Source of the DNA: Legionella maioricensis
GTDB taxonomy: Bacteria > Pseudomonadota > Gammaproteobacteria > Legionellales > Legionellaceae
Length of the DNA stretch: 64,000 bases
Reading direction: 5' to 3'
Assembly: GCF_023618015.1 (NCBI RefSeq)
Contig: NZ_JAJKBJ010000001.1
Coordinates: 186,001-250,000 of the forward strand
Positions within the stretch are counted from its first letter, which is position 1. Every line of letters starts with the position of its first letter. The notes under the pieces are model-generated. The model searched no databases. It was given only the letters and a program-made list of their open reading frames with translations, and was not told the DNA's origin. A program made the translations under genes and the position numbers. Shown piece after piece: positions 10,052 to 19,145 of this stretch.

Positions 10052-10258
10052 TTACTCTTTTAGGCTAATTTTTAAAATCCGATAGGGGAAAAAAGCCAAG
10101 GAAAACGCCCATAACCGACCCCAGGCTTCGTTAAACACAGGGTCTATACTAAAAAGGTACCCATTTTTTATTTGGAGTTTCCATGAATAAAAAAACAACC
10201 AAGACACCCAAAGGATCAAAAAAAGAACAAAAAAAATCGCCAATGAAGAGCTGAACAA
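10052..10258 (-). CDS. Possible small membrane protein
   Basis: A 68-codon frame from a TTG start with CCGGAGA just upstream. It has one strong N-terminal transmembrane helix (LAIFFVLFLILWVSWLFFY) and an aromatic, basic C-terminal half (NEAWGRLWAFSLAFFPYRI). It would be the first gene of a minus-strand group with the kinase-like gene, with a gap of 58 bases. The rare start codon and lack of known relatives keep confidence low. The opposite strand holds a competing 23-codon basic peptide frame (10183-10254). Confidence 0.38.
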   Translation of the reverse strand: MFSSSLAIFFVLFLILWVSWLFFYSWKLQIKNGYLFSIDPVFNEAWGRLWAFSLAFFPYRILKISLKE

Positions 10259-10663
10259 AGTCTCCGGAGGAAGGAGACAAGAAGGTGGGCTACGGGATAT
10301 ATAACGATAAAGGGCGTAATGTTTAGTGAATGATACTGAGTTTAGTAATTTGAAACGGCCTCAATTGAAGGGGATGCAGGTTATAAGGCATACGCAGTAA
10401 AACCAAAATTTATATTCTTGATCATACATATATTTCATACCCCCTTCTATTTTTAGATAGATATCAATAGGTAATAAAATATCCTTTTCAATATTTTTAA
10501 TTAATGGACTTGTTTAAGACTTATAAATTTGATTTAATTTGCCAACTGTTTTTTTATTTACCCGATGATATTTTAAATATCATCTATGGAAAAAAAATTA
10601 CCTATCTCAATTGATTGAGTCGGGTTGGATGACCGCAAGTTAGAAATGAATGGAAAAAGGATT
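10259..10663. other. Divergent regulatory region upstream of the flagellar-type operon
   Basis: About 400 bases between the minus-strand small gene and fliQ. It is strongly AT-rich and has no open frame of note. It contains a 6-bp stem hairpin (GTCTCC/GGAGAC at 10260-10278) and the 21-bp palindrome listed separately. I found no sigma-54 (TGGC-N7-TTGC) or FliA-type (TAAA-N15-GCCGATAA) promoter, although both classes are usual for flagellar operons. Confidence 0.5.
10564..10584. promoter_or_regulatory. 21-bp perfect palindrome upstream of fliQ
   Basis: Two 10-base arms (GATGATATTT and AAATATCATC) match perfectly around a single central base, 79 bases before the chosen fliQ start. It could be a dimeric repressor or activator operator, or a hairpin in the leader RNA. 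No T run follows it, so termination is unlikely. Confidence 0.5.
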
Positions 10664-10936
10664 ATGTCTAGCGATTTAGCAATTTATTTAAGTAAACAAT
10701 TACTTTGGCATGCTGTCTTTATTGCTGCCCCCATCATCCTTGTATCACTCATCACCGGTTTAATTATTTCAATTCTTCAAGTAGTCACACAAATTCAAGA
10801 CTCTACCTTAAGCTTTGTTCCGAAAATATTAGCTGTAGTATTAATGCTCATGCTATGTGGTGAATGGATGCTACATTCACTCATAGAGTTTGCTCAAAAT
10901 ATTTTCTTAAACATTCCAGGAACGGTAACACAATGA
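10664..10936 (+). CDS. fliQ: Flagellar-type export gate protein FliQ
   Basis: The protein has 90 residues, the usual FliQ length, if started at ATG 10664; in-frame starts at 10625 and 10646 would add an atypical tail. Two transmembrane helices (about 14-38 and 50-75) flank the signature ITGLIISILQVVTQIQDSTL, where the QxxTQIQdxTL core is diagnostic for FliQ/SctS. FliQ forms part of the inner-membrane export gate with FliP and FliR. It is the first gene of the 24-gene operon and overlaps fliR by 4 bases (ATGA). It is unusual that fliQ opens the operon while fliO and fliP close it. Confidence 0.92.
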   Translation: MSSDLAIYLSKQLLWHAVFIAAPIILVSLITGLIISILQVVTQIQDSTLSFVPKILAVVLMLMLCGEWMLHSLIEFAQNIFLNIPGTVTQ

Positions 10937-11682
10937 CTCTATCGTTTTCCTGGATCACTTGCTTATTATTTATCACTATTCGGTTGGGTACAGTTTTATT
11001 ATTTACGCCGATTCAAGCAATACGCCAATTACCTGTCCATACTCGCTTGATATTAATTTTTATATTCAGCATATTGCTAATGAATTACGTCCCAAATCAA
11101 GAAATTTTGGATAATAGCACTATTCTTATCGGAGGAATTGTTGAATTTTCCAATGGCTTAATTCTAGCAGCAAGCTTATATGCTGCTTTTTCTGTTTTTC
11201 AAATTGCTGGGCAAATCATTGATAATGAAATAGGACTTAATTCACTAGCAGTCTTTAATCCAAATGAACATAGTCAAGAGCCTTTAACCAGCCGTTTATT
11301 ATCCATGTTAGCTGTCTTATTCTTTTTTGGTTTGGATGGACATGTGTGGTTATTCAAAGGATTCTCTTACTCTTTTGTTATTATACCGCCAGGCTCTTTA
11401 GCTTTGTTTGCAGGCTTTACTCCCATTATTAAACAATTTGGTTTCATGTTTACCCTAGCATTTATGATTGCAAGTCCCATAATCGTTGCATTGTTGGCTA
11501 TTGATTTGTGTGGCGGCATAATCACTCGTAATATGCCGCAAATTAACACTTACTTTCTAATCTTGCCAGTAAAAATTCTAATTGGATTAATTTTGTTAAC
11601 CTTGATGCTCAATTACATTAATCCGCTAACGAACACGGTATTCGAGAACTGTTTTCATACCTGGCAGGATTTCCTCTCATGA
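10933..11682 (+). CDS. fliR: Flagellar-type export gate protein FliR
   Basis: The protein has 249 residues from the ATG that overlaps the fliQ stop (ATGA). It is a polytopic membrane protein with about six hydrophobic helices. The central segment AGQIIDNEIGLNSLAVFNP corresponds to the conserved FliR/SctT stretch GxxIxxxxGlsfAxxxDP; the usual final Asp is Asn here. It forms the asymmetric export gate with FliP5 and FliQ4. Translation is probably coupled to fliQ and to flhB, which starts inside its stop codon. Confidence 0.93.
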   Translation: MTLSFSWITCLLFITIRLGTVLLFTPIQAIRQLPVHTRLILIFIFSILLMNYVPNQEILDNSTILIGGIVEFSNGLILAASLYAAFSVFQIAGQIIDNEIGLNSLAVFNPNEHSQEPLTSRLLSMLAVLFFFGLDGHVWLFKGFSYSFVIIPPGSLALFAGFTPIIKQFGFMFTLAFMIASPIIVALLAIDLCGGIITRNMPQINTYFLILPVKILIGLILLTLMLNYINPLTNTVFENCFHTWQDFLS

Positions 11683-12731
11683 CTGAAAAAACAGAAAAAG
11701 CCACACCCTATAAATTACAAAAGGCTAAGGAAAAAGGACAGGTCAGCAAAAGCATTGAATTAACTACTTGTATCTCGTTACTAGTAATGCTTGGGATGAT
11801 CACTGCCTTATGGCCTAAACAGTTAGAGGAGATTTCCAGCCTCTTTCGTCATTTGCTCGGGAATACATCCCACTTTCAATTTAGTGTTGATAATATCTGC
11901 CATATGTTTCAATTAATTATGGCCAAGATCACTACTTTATGGCTTCCTTTTGCTTTGGCAAGCGGGTTAACTATTATTCTGTGTACTCTAGCCCAAACAG
12001 GAATGGTCTGGTCCACTACCCCTCTGATCCCAGATTTTAAACGCTTGAATTTCATACAGGGCTGCAAAAAACTATTTTCTATGAAAGCAGGGTTCGAAGC
12101 TTTTAAGGGAACTCTTAAATTGGCACTGGCTTTGTTATTACTGTATTTTACTTTTAAACATCAAGTATCCAGTATTCTTCAACTTGGTATAACTCGCCCT
12201 GATCAAACACTATTATTCATGATGAGTTTTATTATAAAACTTATTTTTCAGCTTCTTCTAGTGCTCACCATCTTGGCTTTCTTGGACAAATTGTATACCC
12301 AAAGAAAGTTCAAGAAAGATAACCGCATGAGTAAACAAGAAGTTAAAGATGAATACAAACAAAAGGAAGGTGACCCCAAGATAAAGAACAAAATCAAACA
12401 ATTACAAAATCAATTACGCCAAAAAACTGCTTCTTTAAAATTAGTTAAAACCGCAGATGTGATTATTACCAACCCTACTCATTTAGCTATAGCACTAAAA
12501 TATGAACGTCATGTCATGCCTGCGCCAAAGGTTGTTTGTAAAGCACGAGGTGAGATGGTCGCACAGATAAAAGAAATTGCTAAAAAACATGGTATACCCA
12601 TAATCGAAAACAAAGCCTTTGCCCGCATGCTTTATCAATCAATAGAACTCAATCAATGGATAAGCAAAGATCTATTTCCTATAGCAGCAAGCATTTTTAG
12701 AGATATTTACAGGCAAAGGAATCATAAATGA
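11679..12731 (+). CDS. flhB: Flagellar-type export switch protein FlhB
   Basis: The protein has 350 residues, close to the family length. It begins EKTEKATPYKLQKAKEKGQV, the conserved FlhB N-terminus. Four transmembrane segments occupy about 30-210, followed by a charged linker (KDNRMSKQEVKDEYKQKEGDP). The autocleavage motif N265-P-T-H is intact, followed by LAIALKYE. Cleavage at NPTH switches substrate specificity from rod/hook to late substrates in flagella. Keeping it here suggests the apparatus still has ordered export even though no filament gene is nearby. It overlaps fliR and flhA by 4 bases each. Confidence 0.96.
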   Translation: MTEKTEKATPYKLQKAKEKGQVSKSIELTTCISLLVMLGMITALWPKQLEEISSLFRHLLGNTSHFQFSVDNICHMFQLIMAKITTLWLPFALASGLTIILCTLAQTGMVWSTTPLIPDFKRLNFIQGCKKLFSMKAGFEAFKGTLKLALALLLLYFTFKHQVSSILQLGITRPDQTLLFMMSFIIKLIFQLLLVLTILAFLDKLYTQRKFKKDNRMSKQEVKDEYKQKEGDPKIKNKIKQLQNQLRQKTASLKLVKTADVIITNPTHLAIALKYERHVMPAPKVVCKARGEMVAQIKEIAKKHGIPIIENKAFARMLYQSIELNQWISKDLFPIAASIFRDIYRQRNHK

Positions 12732-14737
12732 GTAGTAAGGTAAATTTTTTTAGCAACAGCAGCGAAATGATTATGATCGCTTTTGCGACAGGTATTCTTT
12801 TTATCTTATTTATTCCCATCCCTTCTGCACTGTTAGATTTATTACTTATAGTCAACTTCAGTTGGGCTTTAACTATTTTACTTCTAACTTTTTATACCGA
12901 TAAACCCTTAAGTTTTTCAACTTTCCCTGCTTTATTACTCATATCTACGCTTTTTCGTCTGGCACTTAATATTTCAGCTACCCGTCTGATCTTGTCTGAT
13001 GGCGATGCAGGGAAAGTGATTCAAGCAATGGGACAATATGTTATTCATGGCAATTACGTGATGGGCTTAGTGGTCTTTCTAATTCTGATTATTGTGCAAT
13101 TTATAGTGGTAACAAATGGTTCACAGCGTGTGGCAGAAGTGGCTGCACGTTTTACTCTGGATAGCATGCCCGGTAAGCAAATGAGCATTGATGCCGATTT
13201 GAATATGGGCAGTATTGCACAAGCCGAAGCAAAATGCAGAAGAGCACAAATTGAAAAAGAAGCTAATTTTTATGGGGCTATGGATGGCGCCAATAAATTT
13301 GTTAAAGGCGATGCGATTGCTGGCATATTAATCATCCTTGTAGATATTATCGGTGGTTTTGCTATAGGACTAGTTCAAAAGGGATTAAGCCTATCTGAAT
13401 CTATCCAAACGTATACCCTACTCACAGTGGGTGATGGCTTAGTGACCCAAATCCCTGCCTTAATTATTTCAACAGCCACAGGAATCATCGTAACTCGTGC
13501 CGCAACAGACGCCCATTTAGGTAATGAGGTAGCAAAACAAATTAGCGCATACCCTAAAAGTTTAATTATGGTATGTGGGGGATTAGTCTGTCTTTTATTT
13601 TTAAAAGGAATTCCCACTTTACCAGTATTGCTTATTTTAGCCTTATTTATTCTGATTACCTGGTTGGCGCTCAAAGCTAATAAAGAAGAACAAATAGAGG
13701 AGGCTGAAGAAGATTTATACGAAAAAATTCGGATTCATCCCATAGAAATTAATCTTAATAAAGAACTTTATCAATCGTTATTGCCCTATGAAGTTTCCCT
13801 CCTTCAATCCGTCCAACAGATTAGAGAAAAACTCGCCTTTGATTTAGGTTTTGTTTTACCTGAAGTAAAAATAAAAGCTGATAAAAAATTGGGTTACCCT
13901 TTGTATCATATTTCTATTCAGGGCAACAATGAGGGCAATAATCAATTGCATCTTGAGAAAAATCTAGCCATTTTTTCAATGCGTAGCCAACAAAAAAACA
14001 AAAGTTTACCGGCAGGAATCGAGGTACGCGATCCCAGTTATGGTCTTCCTGCTGCATGGATAGAACCGCAAGATAAATCTCGGGCTGTAGATGAAGGTTT
14101 TACTGTATGCGAACCGCTAATCGTTTTAACCACCCATATCAATGAAACGATACAATCTCATATAGCGGAATTATTAACTCGCGAGGAAACCGAGCGTTTA
14201 TTACTCCAACCTGGAATTAAAGCTCTAAGTGAAGAACTCATACCGACTCTTTTACCCCTCGGTCATGTGCAGCGCATACTCCAAACATTACTTCAGGAAA
14301 AAGTTTCCATTCGTCATTTGGCGCACATATTAGAAATATTACTAGAACACGCGAAAAGAATTCCAGATCCAATACAACTTACTGAATTAGTAAGAGCCGG
14401 TTTAGCCATGTCTATTTGTCAAAAACTACTCGCCAATCAAAGTAGCTTACATGTGCTAACGCTTGAATCTGCCTTAGAGCAAAAACTCAATCAAAATTTA
14501 AGTAATAAAGATTATTTTGCATTGGAGCCTAGTGTAACCGAAAACCTGATTACTTCATTGGCTCATCAGGTCGAACAAATGCTAGGTGAGCGTAAACGTC
14601 CTATTCTGCTCTGCTCCTCATTATTAAGAAGGCATATTAAACAATTAACCCAAAGGGTGATTCCCCATCTCACTGTCTTAGCCATGAACGAAATACCAGT
14701 GAATGTTCAAGTGGAGTCTTTTGGTATCGTTAAATAA
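12728..14737 (+). CDS. flhA: Flagellar-type export gate protein FlhA
   Basis: The protein has 669 residues, slightly short of the usual 690 or so. The N-terminal half has about eight transmembrane helices and the FHIPEP signature (RVAEVAARFTLDSMPGKQM, then DADLNMG). The C-terminal about 340 residues form the cytosolic ring that receives chaperone-substrate complexes; it includes EVRDPSYGLPAAWI and the C-terminal block ending near LNEIPVNVQVESFG. It is the proton-driven export motor. The start overlaps the flhB stop by 4 bases. Unlike many flagellar loci, no flhF or flhG follows. Confidence 0.96.
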   Translation: MSSKVNFFSNSSEMIMIAFATGILFILFIPIPSALLDLLLIVNFSWALTILLLTFYTDKPLSFSTFPALLLISTLFRLALNISATRLILSDGDAGKVIQAMGQYVIHGNYVMGLVVFLILIIVQFIVVTNGSQRVAEVAARFTLDSMPGKQMSIDADLNMGSIAQAEAKCRRAQIEKEANFYGAMDGANKFVKGDAIAGILIILVDIIGGFAIGLVQKGLSLSESIQTYTLLTVGDGLVTQIPALIISTATGIIVTRAATDAHLGNEVAKQISAYPKSLIMVCGGLVCLLFLKGIPTLPVLLILALFILITWLALKANKEEQIEEAEEDLYEKIRIHPIEINLNKELYQSLLPYEVSLLQSVQQIREKLAFDLGFVLPEVKIKADKKLGYPLYHISIQGNNEGNNQLHLEKNLAIFSMRSQQKNKSLPAGIEVRDPSYGLPAAWIEPQDKSRAVDEGFTVCEPLIVLTTHINETIQSHIAELLTREETERLLLQPGIKALSEELIPTLLPLGHVQRILQTLLQEKVSIRHLAHILEILLEHAKRIPDPIQLTELVRAGLAMSICQKLLANQSSLHVLTLESALEQKLNQNLSNKDYFALEPSVTENLITSLAHQVEQMLGERKRPILLCSSLLRRHIKQLTQRVIPHLTVLAMNEIPVNVQVESFGIVK

Positions 14738-14746
14738 GGAAGAGTG

Positions 14747-15460
14747 ATGTTTGATGCAATAACAGCAACGCAATTAGCCATGGAAGTGGATCAATTAAAA
14801 TTACAATCAATAAGTCAAAATATAACAAATATGAATACTCCCGGTTTTAAAAAACAATTGGTGGAACTTAATAGTTTTGATGAGCAGCTCCAAGTACAAA
14901 CGAATAATACAGTTCAGCAACTTCAAAAATCTCAAATTAAAACTCAAGGTACCTTCAACCAGACTCATAACATGAACGATATGGCTTTAACAGGAGAGGG
15001 TTATTTTCAGGTCCAAAGTGAACAAGGGATTTTTTATACCCGGCGCGGTGATTTTCAAGTTAATAATCATGGTGAATTAACCACCATTACTGGTGAAATT
15101 ATTCTTGGCAAAGGGGGAGCCATCAAAGTCGATGACCATTCTTTTACTGTTGATACCCAAGGAACTCTCTACATAGATCATCATCAAGTAGATCAATTCA
15201 ACATCGTGCAATTTAATCGACCGAATCGATTAAACTACATAGGAAATGGGCTCTATCAAACCGATGAGTCTCCGAATCCGCCCGATCACAACACCCGGGT
15301 TCTACAAGGATTTATAGAACAATCTAACGTTAAATCCATAGATGAAATGATGGACATGGTGAAAACCTCTCGTCATTTTGAAGCAAACCAAAGAATAATG
15401 CGTACCGCGGATAATCTATTAGCAGCCGCCATTAATCAGTTAGGAGAAGGAAATGTCTGA
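14747..15460 (+). CDS. flgF: Proximal rod protein FlgF-like
   Basis: The protein has 237 residues. ATG 14747 is preferred to a GTG one codon earlier because it sits 6 bases after AAGGA. The N-terminal rod signature is present as QNITNMNTPGFKKQ, and the C-terminal helix EQSNVKSIDEMMDMVKTSRHFEANQR is the matching coiled-coil half. The middle contains MALTGEGYFQVQ and YTRRGDFQVN, typical of the FlgF/FlgG/FlgE family. Position directly before flgG and the length fit FlgF. It is exported through the gate and assembles in the periplasm. Confidence 0.85.
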   Translation: MFDAITATQLAMEVDQLKLQSISQNITNMNTPGFKKQLVELNSFDEQLQVQTNNTVQQLQKSQIKTQGTFNQTHNMNDMALTGEGYFQVQSEQGIFYTRRGDFQVNNHGELTTITGEIILGKGGAIKVDDHSFTVDTQGTLYIDHHQVDQFNIVQFNRPNRLNYIGNGLYQTDESPNPPDHNTRVLQGFIEQSNVKSIDEMMDMVKTSRHFEANQRIMRTADNLLAAAINQLGEGNV

Positions 15461-16229
15461 CGCACTTTCTATTGCCGCCAGCGGTCTTAAAGCAGAAGAA
15501 TATTATATTGATAAAATTGCCAATGACTTGGCAAATTTGAATACACCTAATTACAAGGCAAGTAAATTAGCCTTCGAAGACATGCTTTATCAAAACATAA
15601 ATGGAGAAAAGCCCCTTTTTAATAATCAACCTGGTGCCAAACTAGGTCTCGGAACAGCTGTATATAAATCGAGTAAGGATTTTTCAACTGGCCCTTTAAA
15701 ATCAACTAACAATTGGAATGATGTTGCGATTAATGGAACTGGTTTTTTTCAAGTTATCAATAGCGATGGTAATATTGCCTACACGAGAAACTCAACTTTA
15801 AGCATCGACTCTGATCACTATCTCACAACTCAGGATGGTTTAAGATTGGCTGATAACATCCAAATTCCTGATGATTTCACTAAGTTAACCATTCAAGCCA
15901 ATGGTGACGTAGAGGTCATAGTAAGTGATGATCCCGAGCCGCAGTTACTAGGAACCATTCAATTAGCCAAATTTATTAATCCTGAAACCTTAGATCCAAT
16001 CGGCTCCGGGATTTATATTCCAACTGATGAATCAGGGGATCCGCTTACTGATATTCCAGGAAATAGCGGCCTGGGCTCTCTAGCTCAGAATCAAATAGAA
16101 GGCTCGAACGTCGACATGGTTAGTTCTCTAATGCAACTCACAATGGCGCAACGTGTTTATCAATTGAACGCAAAAGCCGTACAAATTGCTGATGAACTGG
16201 AAAAATTAACTAATGAAATTCGTGATTAA
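15453..16229 (+). CDS. flgG: Distal rod protein FlgG
   Basis: The protein has 258 residues, near the typical 260. The N-terminal motif is NDLANLNTPNYKA and the C-terminal motif EGSNVDMVSSLMQLTMAQRVYQ; both are rod/hook family hallmarks that form the inner coiled coil. VAINGTGFFQVI and YTRNSTLSIDSD lie in between. It starts 8 bases inside flgF and overlaps flgA by 17 bases. FlgG forms the driveshaft through the P and L rings, so its presence implies a full-length rod. Confidence 0.9.
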   Translation: MSDALSIAASGLKAEEYYIDKIANDLANLNTPNYKASKLAFEDMLYQNINGEKPLFNNQPGAKLGLGTAVYKSSKDFSTGPLKSTNNWNDVAINGTGFFQVINSDGNIAYTRNSTLSIDSDHYLTTQDGLRLADNIQIPDDFTKLTIQANGDVEVIVSDDPEPQLLGTIQLAKFINPETLDPIGSGIYIPTDESGDPLTDIPGNSGLGSLAQNQIEGSNVDMVSSLMQLTMAQRVYQLNAKAVQIADELEKLTNEIRD

Positions 16230-17112
16230 AATAATAGGAGCATTAATCCTGGCTTACCAGGCGAATGCCCAGACCATACTCAGATTCCAAACCAATATTA
16301 CCCCTAATGCACAACATTTGGGGGATGTGCTGGTTATTACGGGAGATAAAAATAATTTAGCCAAGATCCCTTTGGACAGTCATCCCGGAGTAGGCCGAAA
16401 AATAACAAAAAAACAAATCATTGCCTGGATAAAAAATAAAAGAAGTTCATTTAAGTATCAATGGAGAGGGAAAAAAACCGCAGTAATTAAACAGCGCACC
16501 CAAACTACGGGGATGGATTTAATCAATAAAGCTCGATCAGAATTAAAAAATCAATTAGAGAAACAGGAGTACAGCCATGTTGAATTGACTACAAAAACAA
16601 AATTAAAAGGCAGCGTATTTCCCCTTTCCGCATTTAAAATACAAATTCCTAGTGAATATCCTGTAGCGAAACAAGTATGTGTCAGACTTAATTATGAGAA
16701 ACACTCTATTCCCGTTTGGTTTACTGTAAAAGCCTATCAAAAAGTGTTGGTAGCCAAGCATCAAATTAAAAATCGTACGATAGTACGTGAAGATGATTTT
16801 ATCTTGAAAGAACAATCTATTTCCGGTTTAAAACAGATGCCTTTGACCAAATTGCTCCATCCCTTCTGGCTTAAAAAATCGATTAATGCAGCTCAGGTAC
16901 TGACCCAAAAATATTTGATTGAAATTCCTTCTATCATCAAGGGACAATCAGTACAGATTAAAATAGTAACTCATGGTGTTTCCATAATTACTGAGGCCAT
17001 AGCTCAAAATGATGGTGATATAGGCCAAACAATTAGAATGAAAAATCCGCAAACCAACAAATATTTTGTAGCCGTGGTTACGGCTCCAAATCAAGCTGAG
17101 ATTCCATCATGA
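16213..17112 (+). CDS. flgA: P-ring assembly chaperone FlgA
   Basis: The protein has 299 residues with a signal peptide (FVIKIIGALILAYQANA). The C-terminal half carries the SAF-type fold of FlgA: VLVAKHQIKNRTIVREDDF, where two-component rod chaperones have an RGxxIxxxDv pattern, and the terminal GDIGQTIRMKNPQTNKYF, which matches the conserved G..G..I.v.N..s.k...a. The N-terminal region is divergent and basic. FlgA escorts FlgI in the periplasm during P-ring formation. It overlaps flgG and flgH. Confidence 0.88.
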   Translation: MKFVIKIIGALILAYQANAQTILRFQTNITPNAQHLGDVLVITGDKNNLAKIPLDSHPGVGRKITKKQIIAWIKNKRSSFKYQWRGKKTAVIKQRTQTTGMDLINKARSELKNQLEKQEYSHVELTTKTKLKGSVFPLSAFKIQIPSEYPVAKQVCVRLNYEKHSIPVWFTVKAYQKVLVAKHQIKNRTIVREDDFILKEQSISGLKQMPLTKLLHPFWLKKSINAAQVLTQKYLIEIPSIIKGQSVQIKIVTHGVSIITEAIAQNDGDIGQTIRMKNPQTNKYFVAVVTAPNQAEIPS

Positions 17113-17681
17113 GATTAATTACTATTTTATTGTTTTCTTTAATGTGTGGGATTCAGCAAAGTTGGGCCATTAATTTATTTGACGAAGAATTATATAGACC
17201 ATTAATCGCTGATCGTATAGCGTCATTACCCGGTGATGTTCTTACCGTTATTGTCCTTGAAACCTCCAACGCACAAACCAGCGCCGATCTCTCATCCAGT
17301 AAGGAAATAAAAACTGCTTTGGAAGTGGGCTACAACAAAGACAACCATGAGGTTCAATTTGGACTAAAGGGTAAGGGGCGCGCTGGAGCTAAAACGGGGC
17401 GCAATGGAAAAATTAAAGCCGCTTTAACCGTAAGAATTAAAGAGGTGTTCCCTAACAGTACGTACCTAGTTGAAGGTTTACAATTAATTACCATCAACGG
17501 CGAACAACAAAGAATACTTTTAAGTGGCATAGTAAGGCCTGAAGACATTAGCCCACAAAATACCATTTTATCAACACGACTAGCTGATGCCCATATTACT
17601 TATACTGGAAAAGGTTCCGTATCTAATGCTCAGGATCACAATTATATCTACAAAATCCTGTCATTTGTGGGGTTGGTGTGA
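17109..17681 (+). CDS. flgH: L-ring protein FlgH, apparently without a lipobox
   Basis: The protein has 190 residues, shorter than the usual 220-240. The conserved core is clear: LFDEELYRPLIADRIASLPGD, VLTVIVLETSNAQTSAD and the C-terminal LSGIVRPEDISPQNTI with ADAHITYTGKGSV. The N-terminus looks like a signal peptidase I signal (cleavage after SWA). A Cys13 is preceded by SLM, which does not fit the lipobox rule of a small residue at -1. Canonical FlgH is a lipoprotein that forms the outer-membrane L ring. The start overlaps the flgA stop by 4 bases. Confidence 0.92.
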   Translation: MRLITILLFSLMCGIQQSWAINLFDEELYRPLIADRIASLPGDVLTVIVLETSNAQTSADLSSSKEIKTALEVGYNKDNHEVQFGLKGKGRAGAKTGRNGKIKAALTVRIKEVFPNSTYLVEGLQLITINGEQQRILLSGIVRPEDISPQNTILSTRLADAHITYTGKGSVSNAQDHNYIYKILSFVGLV

Positions 17682-18796
17682 TGAAAAAACTGATAATAAT
17701 TGCTCTTTTCTTTGCTCAGATTACTCTTCAACAAAGTGGATACTGTGCCGTTCGTTTAAAATCTATTGCGCGACTCTCCGGGTTACAGGAAAACCCGCTT
17801 ACTGGTTATGGTTTAGTCATTGGGTTAGCTGGTTCTGGCGATTCAAGACGCAATAAAGACACCACTCAAGCGATTTCCAATTTATTACTAAGCTTTGGAG
17901 TTAATATCAATCCCAATGATATTAACAGTAGAAATACAGCAACAGTAATCATTACCACCAGCCTCCCCTCCTACGTCCATCAAGGGGACAAAATTGATAT
18001 TAATGTCGCCTCACTCGGGGATGCAAAGAGTTTATTAGGAGGAACTTTATTAGTAACTCCTCTTAAAGGTGCAGATAATAGGGTCTATGCCTTGGCCCAG
18101 GGTCCTATTTCCATTGGTGGATTCAAATATGATCTTTATGGCAATGTCATTCAAAAAAACCACCCGACTACAGGCATGATACCAGGAGGAGCCGTCGTTG
18201 AAAAAACCGTCTACAATGACGTAATCGATAAAACCGGCGACATCCATCTTATTTTAAATCATCCTGATTTTACTACGGCGGATCATATTGAAGCGGCAAT
18301 CAACAAACAATTTGGCAAAGATACAGCTCTGGCACGCTCCGCTCAGGATATTGAAATCCACCCTCCTCTGCTGGCAAGAAGGCATTTCATTCGTTTTGTC
18401 AGCCAACTCGAAAACGTCATCATTACCCCCGATAATTTACCCACAGTGGTTGTTAATGAACGAACTGGGGTTGTGGTTGCGGGAGCCGATGTAAAAATTG
18501 ATGCTGTTACTATTTCTCATGGCAATTTACAAATCTCCATTGCCACTGATTACAACGTTTCTCAGCCTACGTTAATCCAGAATATGGGGAGACAGGTACG
18601 AACCGTAGTGGCCCCTTCGACTAATATTAACGTCAAAGAAGCGGTGGCAAATACAGTAAAACTAGAGCAAGGGGCTACTGTAGCTGATTTAATTACTGCT
18701 CTTACGAAAGTACAGACTTCCACTCGTGACATAATCGCTATTTTAGAGAGTTTAAAACGAGCCGGAGCCTTACATGCTGAATTGGTCATCCAATAA
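17681..18796 (+). CDS. flgI: P-ring protein FlgI
   Basis: The protein has 371 residues, full family length. ATG 17681 shares one base with the flgH stop (TGATG); a GTG one codon earlier is possible. A signal peptide is followed by the very conserved VRLKSIARLSGLQENPLTGY and GLVIGLAGSGD. Later blocks include ASLGDAKSLLGGTLLVTPLKG and the C-terminal VADLITALTKVQTSTRDIIAIL. FlgI forms the peptidoglycan-layer ring around the rod. It is the best conserved protein of the operon, which argues that a ring system spanning the cell wall is still built. Confidence 0.96.
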   Translation: MKKLIIIALFFAQITLQQSGYCAVRLKSIARLSGLQENPLTGYGLVIGLAGSGDSRRNKDTTQAISNLLLSFGVNINPNDINSRNTATVIITTSLPSYVHQGDKIDINVASLGDAKSLLGGTLLVTPLKGADNRVYALAQGPISIGGFKYDLYGNVIQKNHPTTGMIPGGAVVEKTVYNDVIDKTGDIHLILNHPDFTTADHIEAAINKQFGKDTALARSAQDIEIHPPLLARRHFIRFVSQLENVIITPDNLPTVVVNERTGVVVAGADVKIDAVTISHGNLQISIATDYNVSQPTLIQNMGRQVRTVVAPSTNINVKEAVANTVKLEQGATVADLITALTKVQTSTRDIIAILESLKRAGALHAELVIQ

Positions 18797-18806
18797 GGAG
18801 AATATT

Positions 18807-19145
18807 TTGAACTCAGACTCAACCGTAAAATTAGTTAGTTTAGCTCTGGATGCTGCGTTGATGCGCCAAACGGCTATTGCAAATAATATCGCCAATATCA
18901 ATACAGATGAGTATAAGACAATAGAGGTAAATTTCGAACAACAATTGAATGAAAGCCTCATTAATCATAATGATGAAGATCTATCCGCTATCAATCCTTT
19001 TTATCAGTTAAGCGAACATCAATCATCAATCGATGAACAAATGGCCTTAAATGTACAAAATATGACTCATTATCGCGCTTTAATCAAAGGATTAAATCAA
19101 AAGTTGGCCATCATGAAATTAGCATTACAAGGAACAAATCAATAA
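18807..19145 (+). CDS. flgB: Proximal rod protein FlgB
   Basis: The protein has 112 residues from a TTG start placed 7 bases after a strong AAGGAG. The alternative ATG at 18774 lies inside flgI and lacks a ribosome site. The N-terminal rod signature reads LMRQTAIANNIANINTDEY, where TPGY is replaced by TDEY. The C-terminal QMALNVQNMTHYRALIKG matches the FlgB end. It is shorter than the typical 130-140 residues. FlgB is the innermost rod subunit. It ends in TAATG, joining flgC. Confidence 0.85.
   Translation: MNSDSTVKLVSLALDAALMRQTAIANNIANINTDEYKTIEVNFEQQLNESLINHNDEDLSAINPFYQLSEHQSSIDEQMALNVQNMTHYRALIKGLNQKLAIMKLALQGTNQ

Noticed and set aside
10183..10254. 23-codon plus-strand frame encoding a Lys/Thr-rich peptide behind TTTGGAG
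   Set aside because: It overlaps a longer, membrane-protein-like frame on the other strand; neither can be proved, and the peptide is too short to support.
10259..10663. Search for sigma-54 or FliA promoter before fliQ
   Set aside because: No TGGC-N7-TTGC or TAAA/GCCGATAA pattern was found.
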